Positions 14,416-23,640 of a stretch of 24,694 nt of DNA are shown here, in pieces (position 1 is the stretch's first letter; every line of letters begins with the position of its first letter). Location of the stretch: assembly GCA_050740235.1 (NCBI GenBank), contig JBOIDB010000155.1, positions 1 through 24,694 on the forward strand. Direction: 5' to 3'. The stretch is from JACDCP01 sp050740235. Lineage in GTDB: Bacteria > Pseudomonadota > Gammaproteobacteria > Steroidobacterales > JACDCP01. Under the pieces are notes generated by a model. That model ran no database searches, was not told the DNA's origin, and worked only from the letters and a program-made list of their open reading frames with translations. A program made the translations under genes and the position numbers.

Positions 14416-16622
14416 AGCACCTGGCCTACGGCAGCCTCGTGCTCATCGGCGCGGTGCTGTGGCTGAGCGCGCTGCTGCTGCTCGGCAAGACGGCGCAGAG
14501 CTCGGCGGAATTCGGGCGGCTGCACGAGCTGATCCTGCTGATCAACGTCGCCGGCGTGATCGTCCTGCTCGTGCTGATCGGTGGCAACCTGTTGCGGCTG
14601 GTGACCGACTACCGCCGGCACGTGGGCGGCTCCCGCCTGAAGGCGCGCATGGTGGCGATGTTCGTCGTGCTGACCGTGCTGCCGCTGCTGCTCGTCTACT
14701 ACTTTTCGGTGCAGTTCCTCAATCGCGGCATCGAGAGCTGGTTCAATGTGGAGGTCGAGGAGGGTCTCGGCGACGCGCTCGAGCTGAGTCGCACGGCCCT
14801 CGACATCCTGATGGGCGAGTATCTGGCGCGCACCGAGGCAATGGCCGACCAGCTGGCCGGCGAGGACGATCTCGTCGCCGCGCTCAGCGCGTTCCGGCGC
14901 GAAACCGGCGCCACGGAGGTTACGGTGTTCGGCCGTTACGGCCGCATCCTGGCCACGAGCTCGAGCCGTGCCACGGGCCTGCTGCCGGCGCGGCCGAGCA
15001 GCGAGGCGCTCATGCAGATCCGCCAGGACCGTCCGTATGTAAGCCCCGAGCCGCTCGCCGACGGCGGCTATATGATCACCACCGTCGCGGCCGTGCCGAC
15101 GCGCTCGCCGGCCGAGGAGCCGCGCATCCTGCAGAGCTTCTTCCTCGTGACCGGGCGATTGAGCAGCCTCGCGGATGCCGTCGAGCAGGCGTATACGAGA
15201 TACGGCGAGCTCGTCTTTCTGCGCAAGCCGTTGAAAACCAGCTTCACGCTCACGCTGACCCTCGTGCTCCTGCTGGCCATGCTCTCGGCCGTCTACGGCG
15301 CGTTCTTCGCCGCGCGCCGGCTCGTCGCGCCGATCGAGCAGCTCGTGGTCGGCACACGAGCGGTCGCGAAAGGCGATTTCGACACGCGCCTGCCGGTGCC
15401 GGGGCACGACGAGTTGAGCTTCCTCGTCAACTCGTTCAACGACATGACGCGCCGGCTCGCCGAGGCGCGCGAGCAGGCCAGCCTGAGCCAGTCGCAGGTC
15501 GAGAGCGAGCGCGCGAACCTCGAAGTCATCCTGGCGCGGCTGTCGACCGGCGTCATTTCGCTGGAGCCGCACCGGGAGCTGCGCACGGCCAATCAGGCAG
15601 CGAGCGCGATCCTGGGCGTCGACCTCGAAAGCCGGCTAGGCGAACCGCTCGCGGCAGCGGCGGACGACAACCTGCTCGGTCAGTTCCTGGACGTCATCGA
15701 GCGGCATCTCGACGCCGGCGATGCCGACTGGCGCGAGCAGATTGTGTTGCGCGGCGAAGTCGGCCGGCGGGTGCTGACCTGTGCCTGTACCGCGCTGCCG
15801 GGCGAAGGCGAGAACCCGGGCGGCTTCGTGATCGTCTTCGACGACATCACCGCGCTGCTCCAGGCACAACGCGACGCGGCCTGGGGCGAGGTCGCGCGCC
15901 GGCTCGCGCACGAAATCAAGAACCCGCTGACACCGATCCAGCTCTCGGCCGAACGCATGCGCCGCCGTTACCTGGGCACGATGAACGAAGTCGACGCCCA
16001 GGTGCTCGAGCGCGCCACGCACACGATCGTCCAGCAGGTGGAAGCCATGAAGCAGATGGTGAACGCCTTCAGCGAATACGCGCGGGCGCCGGACATGGAG
16101 ATCTCCCGTTTCGACTTGAACCGGCTCATCAGCGAGGTGGCCGATCTGTACCGCACGCACGAGCATGGCGCCGCGCTCAGCCTCGAGCTCGATCGCGCAC
16201 TGCCGGAGATCGACGCGGACGCCGGGCGCATACGGCAGATCCTGCACAATCTGATCCGCAATGCCGAGGAAGCGCTCGAGGGCCATCCGGACGCGCGCAT
16301 CGACATCGTCACGCGCCTGCGCCCGCAGACGGACTACGAGCTCGCCGAGATCGTCGTCCAGGACAACGGGCCGGGCTTTCCGGCCGACGAGATCGAGCAG
16401 ATATTCGATCCGTATGTGACCAGCAAGCCCAGAGGCACCGGCCTGGGGCTCGCGATCGTGAAGAAGCTGACCGAAGAGCACGCCGGCCGCATCGAGGCGA
16501 GCAATCGCCGCACAGGCGGCGCGCGCATCAGCATCCTGTTGCCGGTGAACGAGACGGCGCGCTCGGCGATGGTGCCGGGTCTCGCGCGCCGGCATGACGT
16601 ACCGAGGGAGCGTGTGGGATGA
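14397..16622 (+). CDS. ntrY: Membrane sensor histidine kinase, NtrY-like
   Basis: A 741-residue inner-membrane sensor kinase. Three hydrophobic segments lie near the N-terminus (about 9-30, 43-65 and 84-107), followed by a roughly 175-residue extracytoplasmic region and a fourth membrane helix at about 283-305. HAMP (about 304-358) and PAS-like (about 375-480) domains follow. The kinase core has the phosphoacceptor H505 in RLAHEIKNPLTPIQLSAERM, an N-box around LIRNAEEALEG, DNGPGF and TGLGLAIVKKL. This order is that of NtrY. The start at 14397 places the first helix correctly and overlaps DUF4390 by 19 bp; the frame is open much further upstream only because of GC bias. The stop overlaps the regulator start as ATGA. 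The signal sensed cannot be read from the sequence. Confidence 0.9.
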   Translation: MAAKTLKHLAYGSLVLIGAVLWLSALLLLGKTAQSSAEFGRLHELILLINVAGVIVLLVLIGGNLLRLVTDYRRHVGGSRLKARMVAMFVVLTVLPLLLVYYFSVQFLNRGIESWFNVEVEEGLGDALELSRTALDILMGEYLARTEAMADQLAGEDDLVAALSAFRRETGATEVTVFGRYGRILATSSSRATGLLPARPSSEALMQIRQDRPYVSPEPLADGGYMITTVAAVPTRSPAEEPRILQSFFLVTGRLSSLADAVEQAYTRYGELVFLRKPLKTSFTLTLTLVLLLAMLSAVYGAFFAARRLVAPIEQLVVGTRAVAKGDFDTRLPVPGHDELSFLVNSFNDMTRRLAEAREQASLSQSQVESERANLEVILARLSTGVISLEPHRELRTANQAASAILGVDLESRLGEPLAAAADDNLLGQFLDVIERHLDAGDADWREQIVLRGEVGRRVLTCACTALPGEGENPGGFVIVFDDITALLQAQRDAAWGEVARRLAHEIKNPLTPIQLSAERMRRRYLGTMNEVDAQVLERATHTIVQQVEAMKQMVNAFSEYARAPDMEISRFDLNRLISEVADLYRTHEHGAALSLELDRALPEIDADAGRIRQILHNLIRNAEEALEGHPDARIDIVTRLRPQTDYELAEIVVQDNGPGFPADEIEQIFDPYVTSKPRGTGLGLAIVKKLTEEHAGRIEASNRRTGGARISILLPVNETARSAMVPGLARRHDVPRERVG

Positions 16623-17965
16623 GCAGCTCGATTCTTGTAGTGGACGACGAGTCCGATATCCGCCGGTTGCTCAAGGAGATCCTCTCCGAGGAGGGCTACG
16701 AGGTGTCCGTCGCGGCGGATGCGGCCGAGGCGCGCGCCTCCTGGGAGAAGCTCGACCCCGACCTGGTGCTGCTCGATATCTGGATGCCGGACACGGACGG
16801 CATCACGCTGCTTCGCGAACGGGCGGAGAAATCCGGCCTGCGATGCCCCGTCGTGATGATGTCGGGGCACGGCACCGTCGATACGGCGGTCGAGGCGACG
16901 CGCCTCGGCGCCTACGACTTCATCGAGAAGCCTCTCTCGCTCGCAAAGCTCCTGCGGACGGTCGAGGATGCGCTCGGTGACGGACGGGCCAAGGCCGGCA
17001 TGACCCGCACGCTGGTGCCCGAGCTGATACCGCCGGTGGGCAAGAGCGCCGTCATGCGCGAGTTGCGCGAGAAGGTGCAGCGAATCGCGCCGCACGACAC
17101 GCCGGTGCTGTTCACCGGCGAGGCGGGCACGGGCCGGGAGGCGTTCGCCCGTTACCTGCACTCGTTGAGCCTTCGCGCGGCCGAGCCGTTCGTTCCACTG
17201 GTCGCCGGGTCGCTCACCGACGAGAACGCCGCGACGCGCATGTTCGGCTCGGAAAGCGATGCCGGCGTCGTTCGCGGTTTGCTCGAGCAGGCGAGTGGCG
17301 GCGCACTGTATATCAACGAGCTGCAGGATCTGAGTCCCGTCGCGCAGCGCTTGCTTGCGAGCGCGCTGGAGCAGCGCGCCTTCACGCGGGTCGGCGGCGG
17401 GGAGAACATTCCGCTCGATGTGCGTTTCCTGAGCGCGGCGCAGCCCGGATTCGAGGCGGATATCCGCAAGGATCTGCTGGCTTCCCTGAGCGTCGTCAAA
17501 CTGCGCATCCCGCCGTTGCGCGAATACGCGGAGGATGTGCCCGAGCTCCTGCGCTATTACGCCGACAAGCTCGTCGATGCGGAAGGGCTGCCGTTCCGGC
17601 GCTTCGACGTCGCGGCGCAGAACCGGCTGCGCAATTACCCGTGGCCGGGCAACGTCCGCGACCTGAAGAACCTCGTGCACCGCCTGCTCATCCTGGGCGG
17701 CGGCACGGAAATTACGCTCAAGGAGATCGAGCGCGAGCTCAAAACCGAAACCCCCGCAGATGAGCCGCTGGTCAAGCAGGATCTCTTGTCACTGCCCCTG
17801 CGCGAGGCGCGTGAGCATTTCGAGCGGGCGTATCTGCAGCAGCAGCTTCAGCTCTGCGAAGGCAAGGTCGGCCTGCTCGCCAAGCGCGTCGGCATGGAGC
17901 GCACGCATCTTTATCGCAAGCTTCGGTCGCTGGGAGTGGATTTCAGGCAGAGCGGCGACGATTAG
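16619..17965 (+). CDS. ntrX: NtrC-family response regulator with degenerate AAA+ domain (NtrX-like)
   Basis: A 448-residue partner of the upstream kinase. The receiver domain (1-120) is intact: D9/D10, phosphoacceptor D53 in LLDIWMPD, and K104 in FIEKPLS. The central sigma54-type AAA+ domain (about 138-375) is altered. Walker A is GEAGTGRE (R173 in place of Lys), Walker B reads ALYINELQDL (N233 for Asp), and the segment where GAFTGA should be reads GSESDAGVVRG. The arginine-finger block FREDLxxRLNV reads IRKDLLASLSV. The C-terminal Fis-type helix-turn-helix is good (GLLAKRVGMERTHLYRKLRS). A GAGGGAG Shine-Dalgarno sequence lies at 16604-16610. It probably binds DNA in response to phosphorylation without classical sigma54 activation. 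Confidence 0.88.
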   Translation: MSSSILVVDDESDIRRLLKEILSEEGYEVSVAADAAEARASWEKLDPDLVLLDIWMPDTDGITLLRERAEKSGLRCPVVMMSGHGTVDTAVEATRLGAYDFIEKPLSLAKLLRTVEDALGDGRAKAGMTRTLVPELIPPVGKSAVMRELREKVQRIAPHDTPVLFTGEAGTGREAFARYLHSLSLRAAEPFVPLVAGSLTDENAATRMFGSESDAGVVRGLLEQASGGALYINELQDLSPVAQRLLASALEQRAFTRVGGGENIPLDVRFLSAAQPGFEADIRKDLLASLSVVKLRIPPLREYAEDVPELLRYYADKLVDAEGLPFRRFDVAAQNRLRNYPWPGNVRDLKNLVHRLLILGGGTEITLKEIERELKTETPADEPLVKQDLLSLPLREAREHFERAYLQQQLQLCEGKVGLLAKRVGMERTHLYRKLRSLGVDFRQSGDD

Positions 17966-17977
17966 CTCAGCGGGTAT

Positions 17978-19096
17978 TCAGGGTTTCGGACGAAAGGCGC
18001 CGTCATCCTCGAATGTGATTTCGTCGGGTCCGAAAGCTTCCTTCGTCAGGGTTTTCATGAGCGCGACGGCTTGCCGTTCCTGGTCGGGTTGCGGTCCGCC
18101 CGGCCGAACCTGAACGTTGGACACGATGCGCCCGCGCAGGAAGCGGCCTTCTCCGTCCAGTTTGGCCAGCAGTATCGGGGCGAGGCCCTTGATGCCTTCG
18201 ACGCTGATGCCGTAGTAGGTCGCGAAGTTGCCGAGGCTGTAGGCGACGAGCCTTTCACTGTACACCTCAAGCGCACGCGGGACGTGCGGTCCATGGCCGA
18301 GCACGAGATCCGCGCCGGCGTCGATCACGGCGTGCGCGAATTCGACGACGTTGCCGCGCGCTTCCCCGTAATAGAACTCCTCGCCGAACGGCAGGCGCGT
18401 CGCATCCGCGCCTTCCGAGCCGCCGTGAAACGAGACCAGGACGATATCGTGGTACTGCGCCAGCCCGGAAACCTGCGCGGCGGCCAGATCGACATCGAGG
18501 AACGAATGCGAGCCGATGGTCGGCGAATACGCGATCATCGCCAGCCGCAGGCCCTGCTGTTCCCAGCTCGCGACGTCGCCTTCGCGGCCGGAATGGCGGA
18601 TGCCGACCTGATCGAGCGCATACATGCTCGAGCTGCGCCCTTCCTCGCCGAAATCGCGCGCATGATTGTTGGCAAGACTCATCACGTCGAAGCCGGCCGC
18701 GCTCAGGTACTGCGCGTAGCGCGTCGGCGAGCGAAACAGGAAACAGGCGTCGGGGTTTTTGCAGACCTTGACCGGCTCGCCGCCGTCCATGAGCACCTGC
18801 TCGAGATTGCCGAACGCAACGTCGGCGGATTCGAGGACCGGTGTGACCCCGGCAAGGAATGATACGCCGTCGTCATCCGGCAGGATGTTCTTCGGATAGT
18901 CCGTGCCGAGCATAATGTCGCCGACTGCGGCGATCGTGATCGAACCGGGCGGCGGGCGGGGAACGGGAGGCGCTTCTTCGACCGGCGGAACCGTTTCCGG
19001 GACGTCGGTATCGGACGGTTGCTCCGGTGCCGAGGCGCAGCCGGCAACGATCAGCAGCCATGCGAACCGGGCGAAGCGACGGCTATTCGCCGACAC
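17978..19096 (-). CDS. CapA family (metallophosphatase-fold) lipoprotein
   Basis: A 372-residue protein with a lipoprotein signal (hydrophobic FAWLLIVAG before C20) and a Pro/Glu-rich linker to about residue 50. The CapA/PgsA-type domain follows, with IAAVGDIMLGTD, VAFGNLEQVL, VMSLANNHARDFG, SFHGGSEG, LVLGHGPHVPRALEVY and AYSLGNF. These Asp/Asn/His motifs form the metal site of the calcineurin-like fold. CapA is linked to poly-gamma-glutamate capsule in Bacillus, but no other capsule gene is nearby and many bacterial members have unknown substrates. The likely GTG start overlaps the SPOR gene by 14 bp. It is the last gene of the minus-strand set and converges on ntrX with a 12-bp gap. Confidence 0.87.
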   Translation of the reverse strand: MSANSRRFARFAWLLIVAGCASAPEQPSDTDVPETVPPVEEAPPVPRPPPGSITIAAVGDIMLGTDYPKNILPDDDGVSFLAGVTPVLESADVAFGNLEQVLMDGGEPVKVCKNPDACFLFRSPTRYAQYLSAAGFDVMSLANNHARDFGEEGRSSSMYALDQVGIRHSGREGDVASWEQQGLRLAMIAYSPTIGSHSFLDVDLAAAQVSGLAQYHDIVLVSFHGGSEGADATRLPFGEEFYYGEARGNVVEFAHAVIDAGADLVLGHGPHVPRALEVYSERLVAYSLGNFATYYGISVEGIKGLAPILLAKLDGEGRFLRGRIVSNVQVRPGGPQPDQERQAVALMKTLTKEAFGPDEITFEDDGAFRPKP

Positions 19097-19640
19097 GGAT
19101 CACGAGCACTTCGATTTCCGCCTCGCGCAGGCGGTTGCGCAGGTCGTTGAGCTGATCGAGGTCGGTGACCGGACCGATGCGCACGCGATGGTAGGTCTTG
19201 CTGTCGATCGTGACCTTCTGGATCGTCGATTCGATGCCCTGCAGCGCGAGGCCGGCCTTGCGCCGGTCGGCGTCGGCGTAGCTGGCGAACGAGCCGGCCT
19301 GCAGCACGTAGGCGCCGGGGCTCGAGACCGGCGCCGGCGCAGTATCGGGCCGAACCTCGCGCTCGGTTTCCGGAATGACCACTTCGAACTTCGGCAGCAT
19401 CTCGTAAAAATCGAAACGCGTCGCGGGCTGCTCCGCCGCGGGCTCTTCGACGCCTTCCTCCGCCTCATAGGCCGGCGACGTAATTGCCGGCACGGGCGCT
19501 TCGGGACGGTCGCGCACGTACACGACCAGCGCCACCGCGAGCCCGACCGCGAGGCCCACGAGCATCCAGATCCAGCCCGGAGCGTTCTCGACGCCGCGGC
19601 GCTTGCGCCTCGAATTGCGCGACCCCTTGTAGTCGGCCAT
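19083..19640 (-). CDS. SPOR-domain inner-membrane protein (FtsN-like)
   Basis: A 185-residue bitopic membrane protein. A basic cytoplasmic N-terminus (KGSRNSRRKRRG) precedes one transmembrane helix at about residues 22-42 (GWIWMLVGLAVGLAVALVVY). An acidic/Pro-rich periplasmic linker leads to a C-terminal SPOR domain at about 110-185, starting YVLQAGSFASYADADRRKAG and containing YHRVRIGPVTDLDQLNDLRN. SPOR domains bind denuded septal peptidoglycan, so a cell-division role like FtsN is likely. The ATG at 19640 overlaps the argS stop by one base (TAATG). The order priA-argS-SPOR matches what I recall from Pseudomonas, where hslVU follows; here the CapA-like gene follows. The frame is open upstream into argS without coding character. 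Confidence 0.9.
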   Translation of the reverse strand: MADYKGSRNSRRKRRGVENAPGWIWMLVGLAVGLAVALVVYVRDRPEAPVPAITSPAYEAEEGVEEPAAEQPATRFDFYEMLPKFEVVIPETEREVRPDTAPAPVSSPGAYVLQAGSFASYADADRRKAGLALQGIESTIQKVTIDSKTYHRVRIGPVTDLDQLNDLRNRLREAEIEVLVIRVGE

Positions 19641-21397
19641 TACATCGACTCCGGCGCCGAGACGCCGAGCAGCGCCAGGCCGTTGCGAATGACCTGCCGC
19701 GTCGCCGCGATCAGCATGAGGCGCGCATCGCGCAGCCCCGCCTCGTCGATGATGAACGGCACGGCGTTGTAATAAGAGTGGAACTCGTTCGCCAGCTCGC
19801 GCAGGTAGTGAACCAGGTTGTGCGGCGCCCGGTTGGCGGCGGCCAGCTCGATGACCTCCGGATAGCGGCCGAGCGCCGTCATGAGCGACCTCTCGCGGGC
19901 ATCCTCGAGCCGGTTCAGATGCTCGCGGGCGTTTCCGACATCCCATTCGAGGCCGCGCCCGTCGAGCTGCCGGAACACGCTGCAAACCCGCGCATGCGCG
20001 TACTGAATGTAATAGACCGGATTATCCGCCGAGCGCGACTTGGCAAGCTCGAGGTCGAAGTCCAGGTGCTGATCGTTGGACCTGAGCACATAAAAGAGCC
20101 GCGCGGCGTCGTTGCCGACCTCCCGACGCAGATCCCGCAGCGTGACGAACTCGCCGGAGCGCGTCGACATGCGCAGCTTCTCGCCGCCGCGGAACAGGGT
20201 CACGAACTGGACCAGCCGCACTTCGAGGCTGTTGCCCGGCTCGCCCATCGCTTCGAGCCCGGCGCGAACGCGCGCGACATAGCCGTGATGATCGGCGCCC
20301 AGGATATCGAGCAGCAGATCGTTGCCGCGCTCGCGCTTGTGCAGGTGATAGGCGATGTCGGACGAGAAGTACGTGCGCTTGCCGTTCTCGCGGATCACGA
20401 CGCGGTCCTTCACGTCGCCGTAGTCCGTAGCGCGGAACCAGAGCGCTCCACCTTTCTCGTACAGCTTGTCATGCTCACGCAGGCGTGCGAGCGCCCGGTC
20501 GATGGCGCCGCTCTCTTCCAGGCTGCGCTCGGAGTACCAGCGGTCGGGGTTCACGCCGAACTCCGCGAGATCGTCGCGGATGTCGGCGAGCACCGACTCT
20601 ATGGCGGTATCGAGCACTCGGCCGAATCCTTCGTTGCCCAGCCGCTCGCGCGCTGCCGCGATCAGCGCGTCGATATGGCCTTCCTGATCGTCCTCGCGCC
20701 GCGCCAGGGGCAGATTGGCAAATACCGCCGCCGCCGGGATGACCAGCTCATCCGTGTAGCGCTCCGTGACCAGGTCGGCGATCTGGCGGATATAGTCGCC
20801 GCGATAGCCGTTCGCGGGAAACTCGACCTTCTCGCCGTGCGCCTCGAGATAACGCAGCCAGACGCTGAGCGCGAGGATGTCCATCTGCCGGCCGAGGTCG
20901 TTGACGTAATACTCTTTCTGCACGGGATGCCCTGCGGCGCGGAGCAGACTGGCGACGCTGGCGCCGTAGGCGGCGTGGCGGCCGTGACCGACGTGCAGCG
21001 GCCCGGTCGGGTTCGCCGACACATATTCGACGAGGATGCTCTGTCCGGCGCCCGCATCGCTTTCGCCGTAATGCTCGCCGGCCTCGATGATGCCGGCGAT
21101 GGTCGCCTCGAGCGCCGCGGGCGTGAGAAAGAAGTTGATGAATCCAGGCCCGGCGACGTCGACTCGCTCGACGTACTTTGAAGCGGGCATGAGCTCGGCC
21201 ACGCGCGTGGCCACCTCGCGCGGCTTGCGGCCGACGAGCGTCGCGAGGCGCATGGCGACGTTGGTCGCGAAGTCGCCGTGACGCGAATCGCGCGTGCGCT
21301 CCACGTCCGGCGCGAACCGCAGCGATTCCGGCGGCAATTCGTCGTCGCGCAGGCGGCCCAGCGCCTCGGCGACGAGGCTTTCGAGATGTTTCTTCAC
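19640..21397 (-). CDS. argS: Arginyl-tRNA synthetase
   Basis: A 585-residue class I aminoacyl-tRNA synthetase. The N-terminal Add1 domain (about 1-90) recognises the tRNA D-loop. The HIGH signature appears as HVGH at 135-138 within SANPTGPLHVGHGRHAAYG. The KMSKS loop is a relaxed KLRMSTRSGEFVTL, which is common in ArgRS. The C-terminal DALR anticodon-binding domain includes YYIQYAHARVCSVFRQL and ends near RNGLALLGVSAPESM. Length is normal. It lies 19 bp downstream of priA and shares one base with the SPOR gene, so it belongs to the minus-strand operon. Confidence 0.97.
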   Translation of the reverse strand: MKKHLESLVAEALGRLRDDELPPESLRFAPDVERTRDSRHGDFATNVAMRLATLVGRKPREVATRVAELMPASKYVERVDVAGPGFINFFLTPAALEATIAGIIEAGEHYGESDAGAGQSILVEYVSANPTGPLHVGHGRHAAYGASVASLLRAAGHPVQKEYYVNDLGRQMDILALSVWLRYLEAHGEKVEFPANGYRGDYIRQIADLVTERYTDELVIPAAAVFANLPLARREDDQEGHIDALIAAARERLGNEGFGRVLDTAIESVLADIRDDLAEFGVNPDRWYSERSLEESGAIDRALARLREHDKLYEKGGALWFRATDYGDVKDRVVIRENGKRTYFSSDIAYHLHKRERGNDLLLDILGADHHGYVARVRAGLEAMGEPGNSLEVRLVQFVTLFRGGEKLRMSTRSGEFVTLRDLRREVGNDAARLFYVLRSNDQHLDFDLELAKSRSADNPVYYIQYAHARVCSVFRQLDGRGLEWDVGNAREHLNRLEDARERSLMTALGRYPEVIELAAANRAPHNLVHYLRELANEFHSYYNAVPFIIDEAGLRDARLMLIAATRQVIRNGLALLGVSAPESM

Positions 21398-21416
21398 GTC
21401 GCCGAGTTTAGCAGGC

Positions 21417-23627
21417 TCAAAACAGCTCGATCGGATCGACGTCGAGCGACCAGCGCACTCGTCTCGCTCCGGCCAGGCTCTCCAGCTTCGGCGCGAGGCG
21501 CGCGAGGAGGTTCTGCAGATCCTCGCGCCGCTCGGACCGGAGCAGCAACTGCGCGCGGTGCCGACCGGCGCGTTTCGGCATGGGCGCGGGCGCGGGGCCG
21601 AGCACCGTCACGCCGGGACTGCGAAAGCCGCGCGCCGTGCGCGCCGCAGCCTGAAGATAACCGCCGACCGCGTCGCTGCGCGTCGCCTCCGCGCGAAGCA
21701 AGGCGAGACTCGCGAACGGAGGCCAGAGCGCCGTGCGCCGCTCGAGCAGCGCGGCCTTCGCGAACGCCTCATAGCCGTGCTCCACGAGCAGGGCGAGCAA
21801 CGGGTGCTCGGGATACTCTGTCTGCACCAGTACTTCGCCCGGCCGGTCGGCGCGTCCGGCGCGGCCGGCAACCTGCACGATGGTCTGCGCGAGCCGTTCG
21901 CTGGCGCGGAAGTCGGTGCCGAACAGACCCTGATCGGCATTGACGACGCCGACCAGCGTCACGTTCGGAAAATGATGGCCCTTGGTCAGCATCTGCGTGC
22001 CGACCAGGATGCGCGTGCGTCCTTCGCGCATGGCATCCAGCAGACCTTCGAGCTCACCGCGGCGCTGAGTCGTGTCGCGGTCGAAACGCGCGAGGGGAAA
22101 TTTCGGGAACTGCGCGGCCAGCACCTCCTCGATGCGTTCAGTGCCCTGCCCGACCGGCTTCATGGCGGTGCCGCAGGCAGTGCAGGCAGGCTCGGCGGCC
22201 CGCTGGCTGCCGCAGTGGTGACACTGCAATCGGCCGCGCCGCTTGAGGTGATAAGTCATGTGCGCGTCGCAGCGTTCGCACGCGGCCGCCCGGCCGCAAC
22301 CCGGGCAGAACCATACCGGCGCGTAGCCGCGACGGTTGAGATAGAGCATGACCTGGCCGTCCGCCTCGAGATGCCGGCGCACTGCCGCGAGCAGCGGAGT
22401 CGAGAGACCCTCGCGCGAAGCGTGCCGGCGCAGGTCGATCAGGGAGATCGTCGGATGCTGGGCCGCGCCCGGCCGCTCCGGTAAAAGGCACTTCAGGTAT
22501 CGGCCCGGCCGCGCGTTGTGCAACGACTCGAGCGACGGTGTCGCAGAGCCGAGCACGACCGGAATGCCGTGGCGCTGTGCGCGCGCGACGGCAAGATCGC
22601 GCGCGGAGTATCTGAAGCCGTCCTGCTGCTTGTAGGAAGAGTCGTGTTCCTCGTCGACGACGATGATGCCCGGCGCATCGAGCGGCGTGAACACCGCCGA
22701 GCGCGTGCCGATCACGATGCGGGCGCTGCCGTCCGCCGCGGCGCGCCAGCCGGCCATCCGCTGGCCGTCGCTCAATCCCGAATGCAGCACGGCGAGCGGC
22801 GCATCGAAGCGTGCCCGGAAGCGGTCGACGAGCTGCGGCGTGAGGCTGATCTCCGGCACGAGCACCAGCGCCTGCCGGCCGCGCGCGAGGATCTTGTCGA
22901 TGATGCGCAGGTAGACTTCGGTCTTGCCGCTGCCGGTCACGCCGTGCAGGAGGATCGTCTGGAAGCGGTTCGGGTTCGAGGTCGCGGCGGTGACGACCGC
23001 GGCCTGAGCCGTCGTCAGCTTCGGCTCGGCGCCGCGGCTGTTGCCAGCCTTGCGCACCGGTCGCGAAACGACCTCGACGCTGCGCGCGAGGCCGTCGCGC
23101 TCCAGGGCCGCGAGCGGATTGCGCCAGCCCTCGCCGAGCGCCTCCAGATCCTCGCGATCGAGGCCTGCCGGCCGGGCGCGAAGCGCCTCCAGCAGCGCGG
23201 CCTGGCGCGGCGCGCGCCGGCGCAGCTTGGCCGGGTCGGCTTGCCAGGCGCGCGCGGTGGCGCGCCAGACTTCGAGCGGTTCGTAGAGGGCACGGCCCTG
23301 ACGCAGCAACGCCGGCATCGCGGCGGCAAACACCTCGCCCGGCGGATGCCGATAGTACTCGGCCGCCCAGCGAAGGAACTTCAGCATTTCGGCATCGACG
23401 ATCGGCTCGGTGTCGAGCGTCTCGATGACACGCTTGAGGCGCTCGGCGCCGACTTCGCTTTGCGCGCGCGTGCCGACCAGCAAGCCGATGGTCCGACGCC
23501 GTCCGAACGGCACGCGGACCCGTATGCCGGGCCGCAGGCGCGCATCGGGTGCAGCGGCGGGCGGCAGATAGTCGAAATAGCGGTTGAGGGGAGCGTCGAT
23601 GGCCACGCGCAGGATGTTCGCGGTCAT
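21417..23627 (-). CDS. priA: Primosomal protein N' (replication restart helicase PriA)
   Basis: A 736-residue superfamily 2 DNA helicase that recognises stalled forks and reloads the replicative helicase. The N-terminal 3'BD domain starts ILRVAIDAPLNRYFDYLPP. After a winged-helix region, the helicase core has Walker A GVTGSGKT at 229-236 and DEEH at 325-328 in IIVVDEEHDSSYKQQDG. The zinc-binding insertion has four CxxC pairs (CPGC, CERC, CHHC and CTAC, at about 445-490). Helicase lobe 2 includes ILVGTQMLTKGHHFPNVTLV and QVAGRAGRADRPG. Length is typical. It starts 13 bp after the subtilase stop, with GAGGG just upstream. Confidence 0.97.
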   Translation of the reverse strand: MTANILRVAIDAPLNRYFDYLPPAAAPDARLRPGIRVRVPFGRRRTIGLLVGTRAQSEVGAERLKRVIETLDTEPIVDAEMLKFLRWAAEYYRHPPGEVFAAAMPALLRQGRALYEPLEVWRATARAWQADPAKLRRRAPRQAALLEALRARPAGLDREDLEALGEGWRNPLAALERDGLARSVEVVSRPVRKAGNSRGAEPKLTTAQAAVVTAATSNPNRFQTILLHGVTGSGKTEVYLRIIDKILARGRQALVLVPEISLTPQLVDRFRARFDAPLAVLHSGLSDGQRMAGWRAAADGSARIVIGTRSAVFTPLDAPGIIVVDEEHDSSYKQQDGFRYSARDLAVARAQRHGIPVVLGSATPSLESLHNARPGRYLKCLLPERPGAAQHPTISLIDLRRHASREGLSTPLLAAVRRHLEADGQVMLYLNRRGYAPVWFCPGCGRAAACERCDAHMTYHLKRRGRLQCHHCGSQRAAEPACTACGTAMKPVGQGTERIEEVLAAQFPKFPLARFDRDTTQRRGELEGLLDAMREGRTRILVGTQMLTKGHHFPNVTLVGVVNADQGLFGTDFRASERLAQTIVQVAGRAGRADRPGEVLVQTEYPEHPLLALLVEHGYEAFAKAALLERRTALWPPFASLALLRAEATRSDAVGGYLQAAARTARGFRSPGVTVLGPAPAPMPKRAGRHRAQLLLRSERREDLQNLLARLAPKLESLAGARRVRWSLDVDPIELF

Positions 23628-23640
23628 GTCATTCCCTCGC

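Noticed and set aside
14459..16597. 712-codon plus-strand frame inside ntrY
   Set aside because: Out-of-frame shadow of the kinase gene, low-complexity Arg/Ala/Gly-rich.
17978..19096. Capsule (poly-gamma-glutamate) locus
   Set aside because: Only a CapA-fold lipoprotein is present; no capB, capC or other polymer genes lie in the window.
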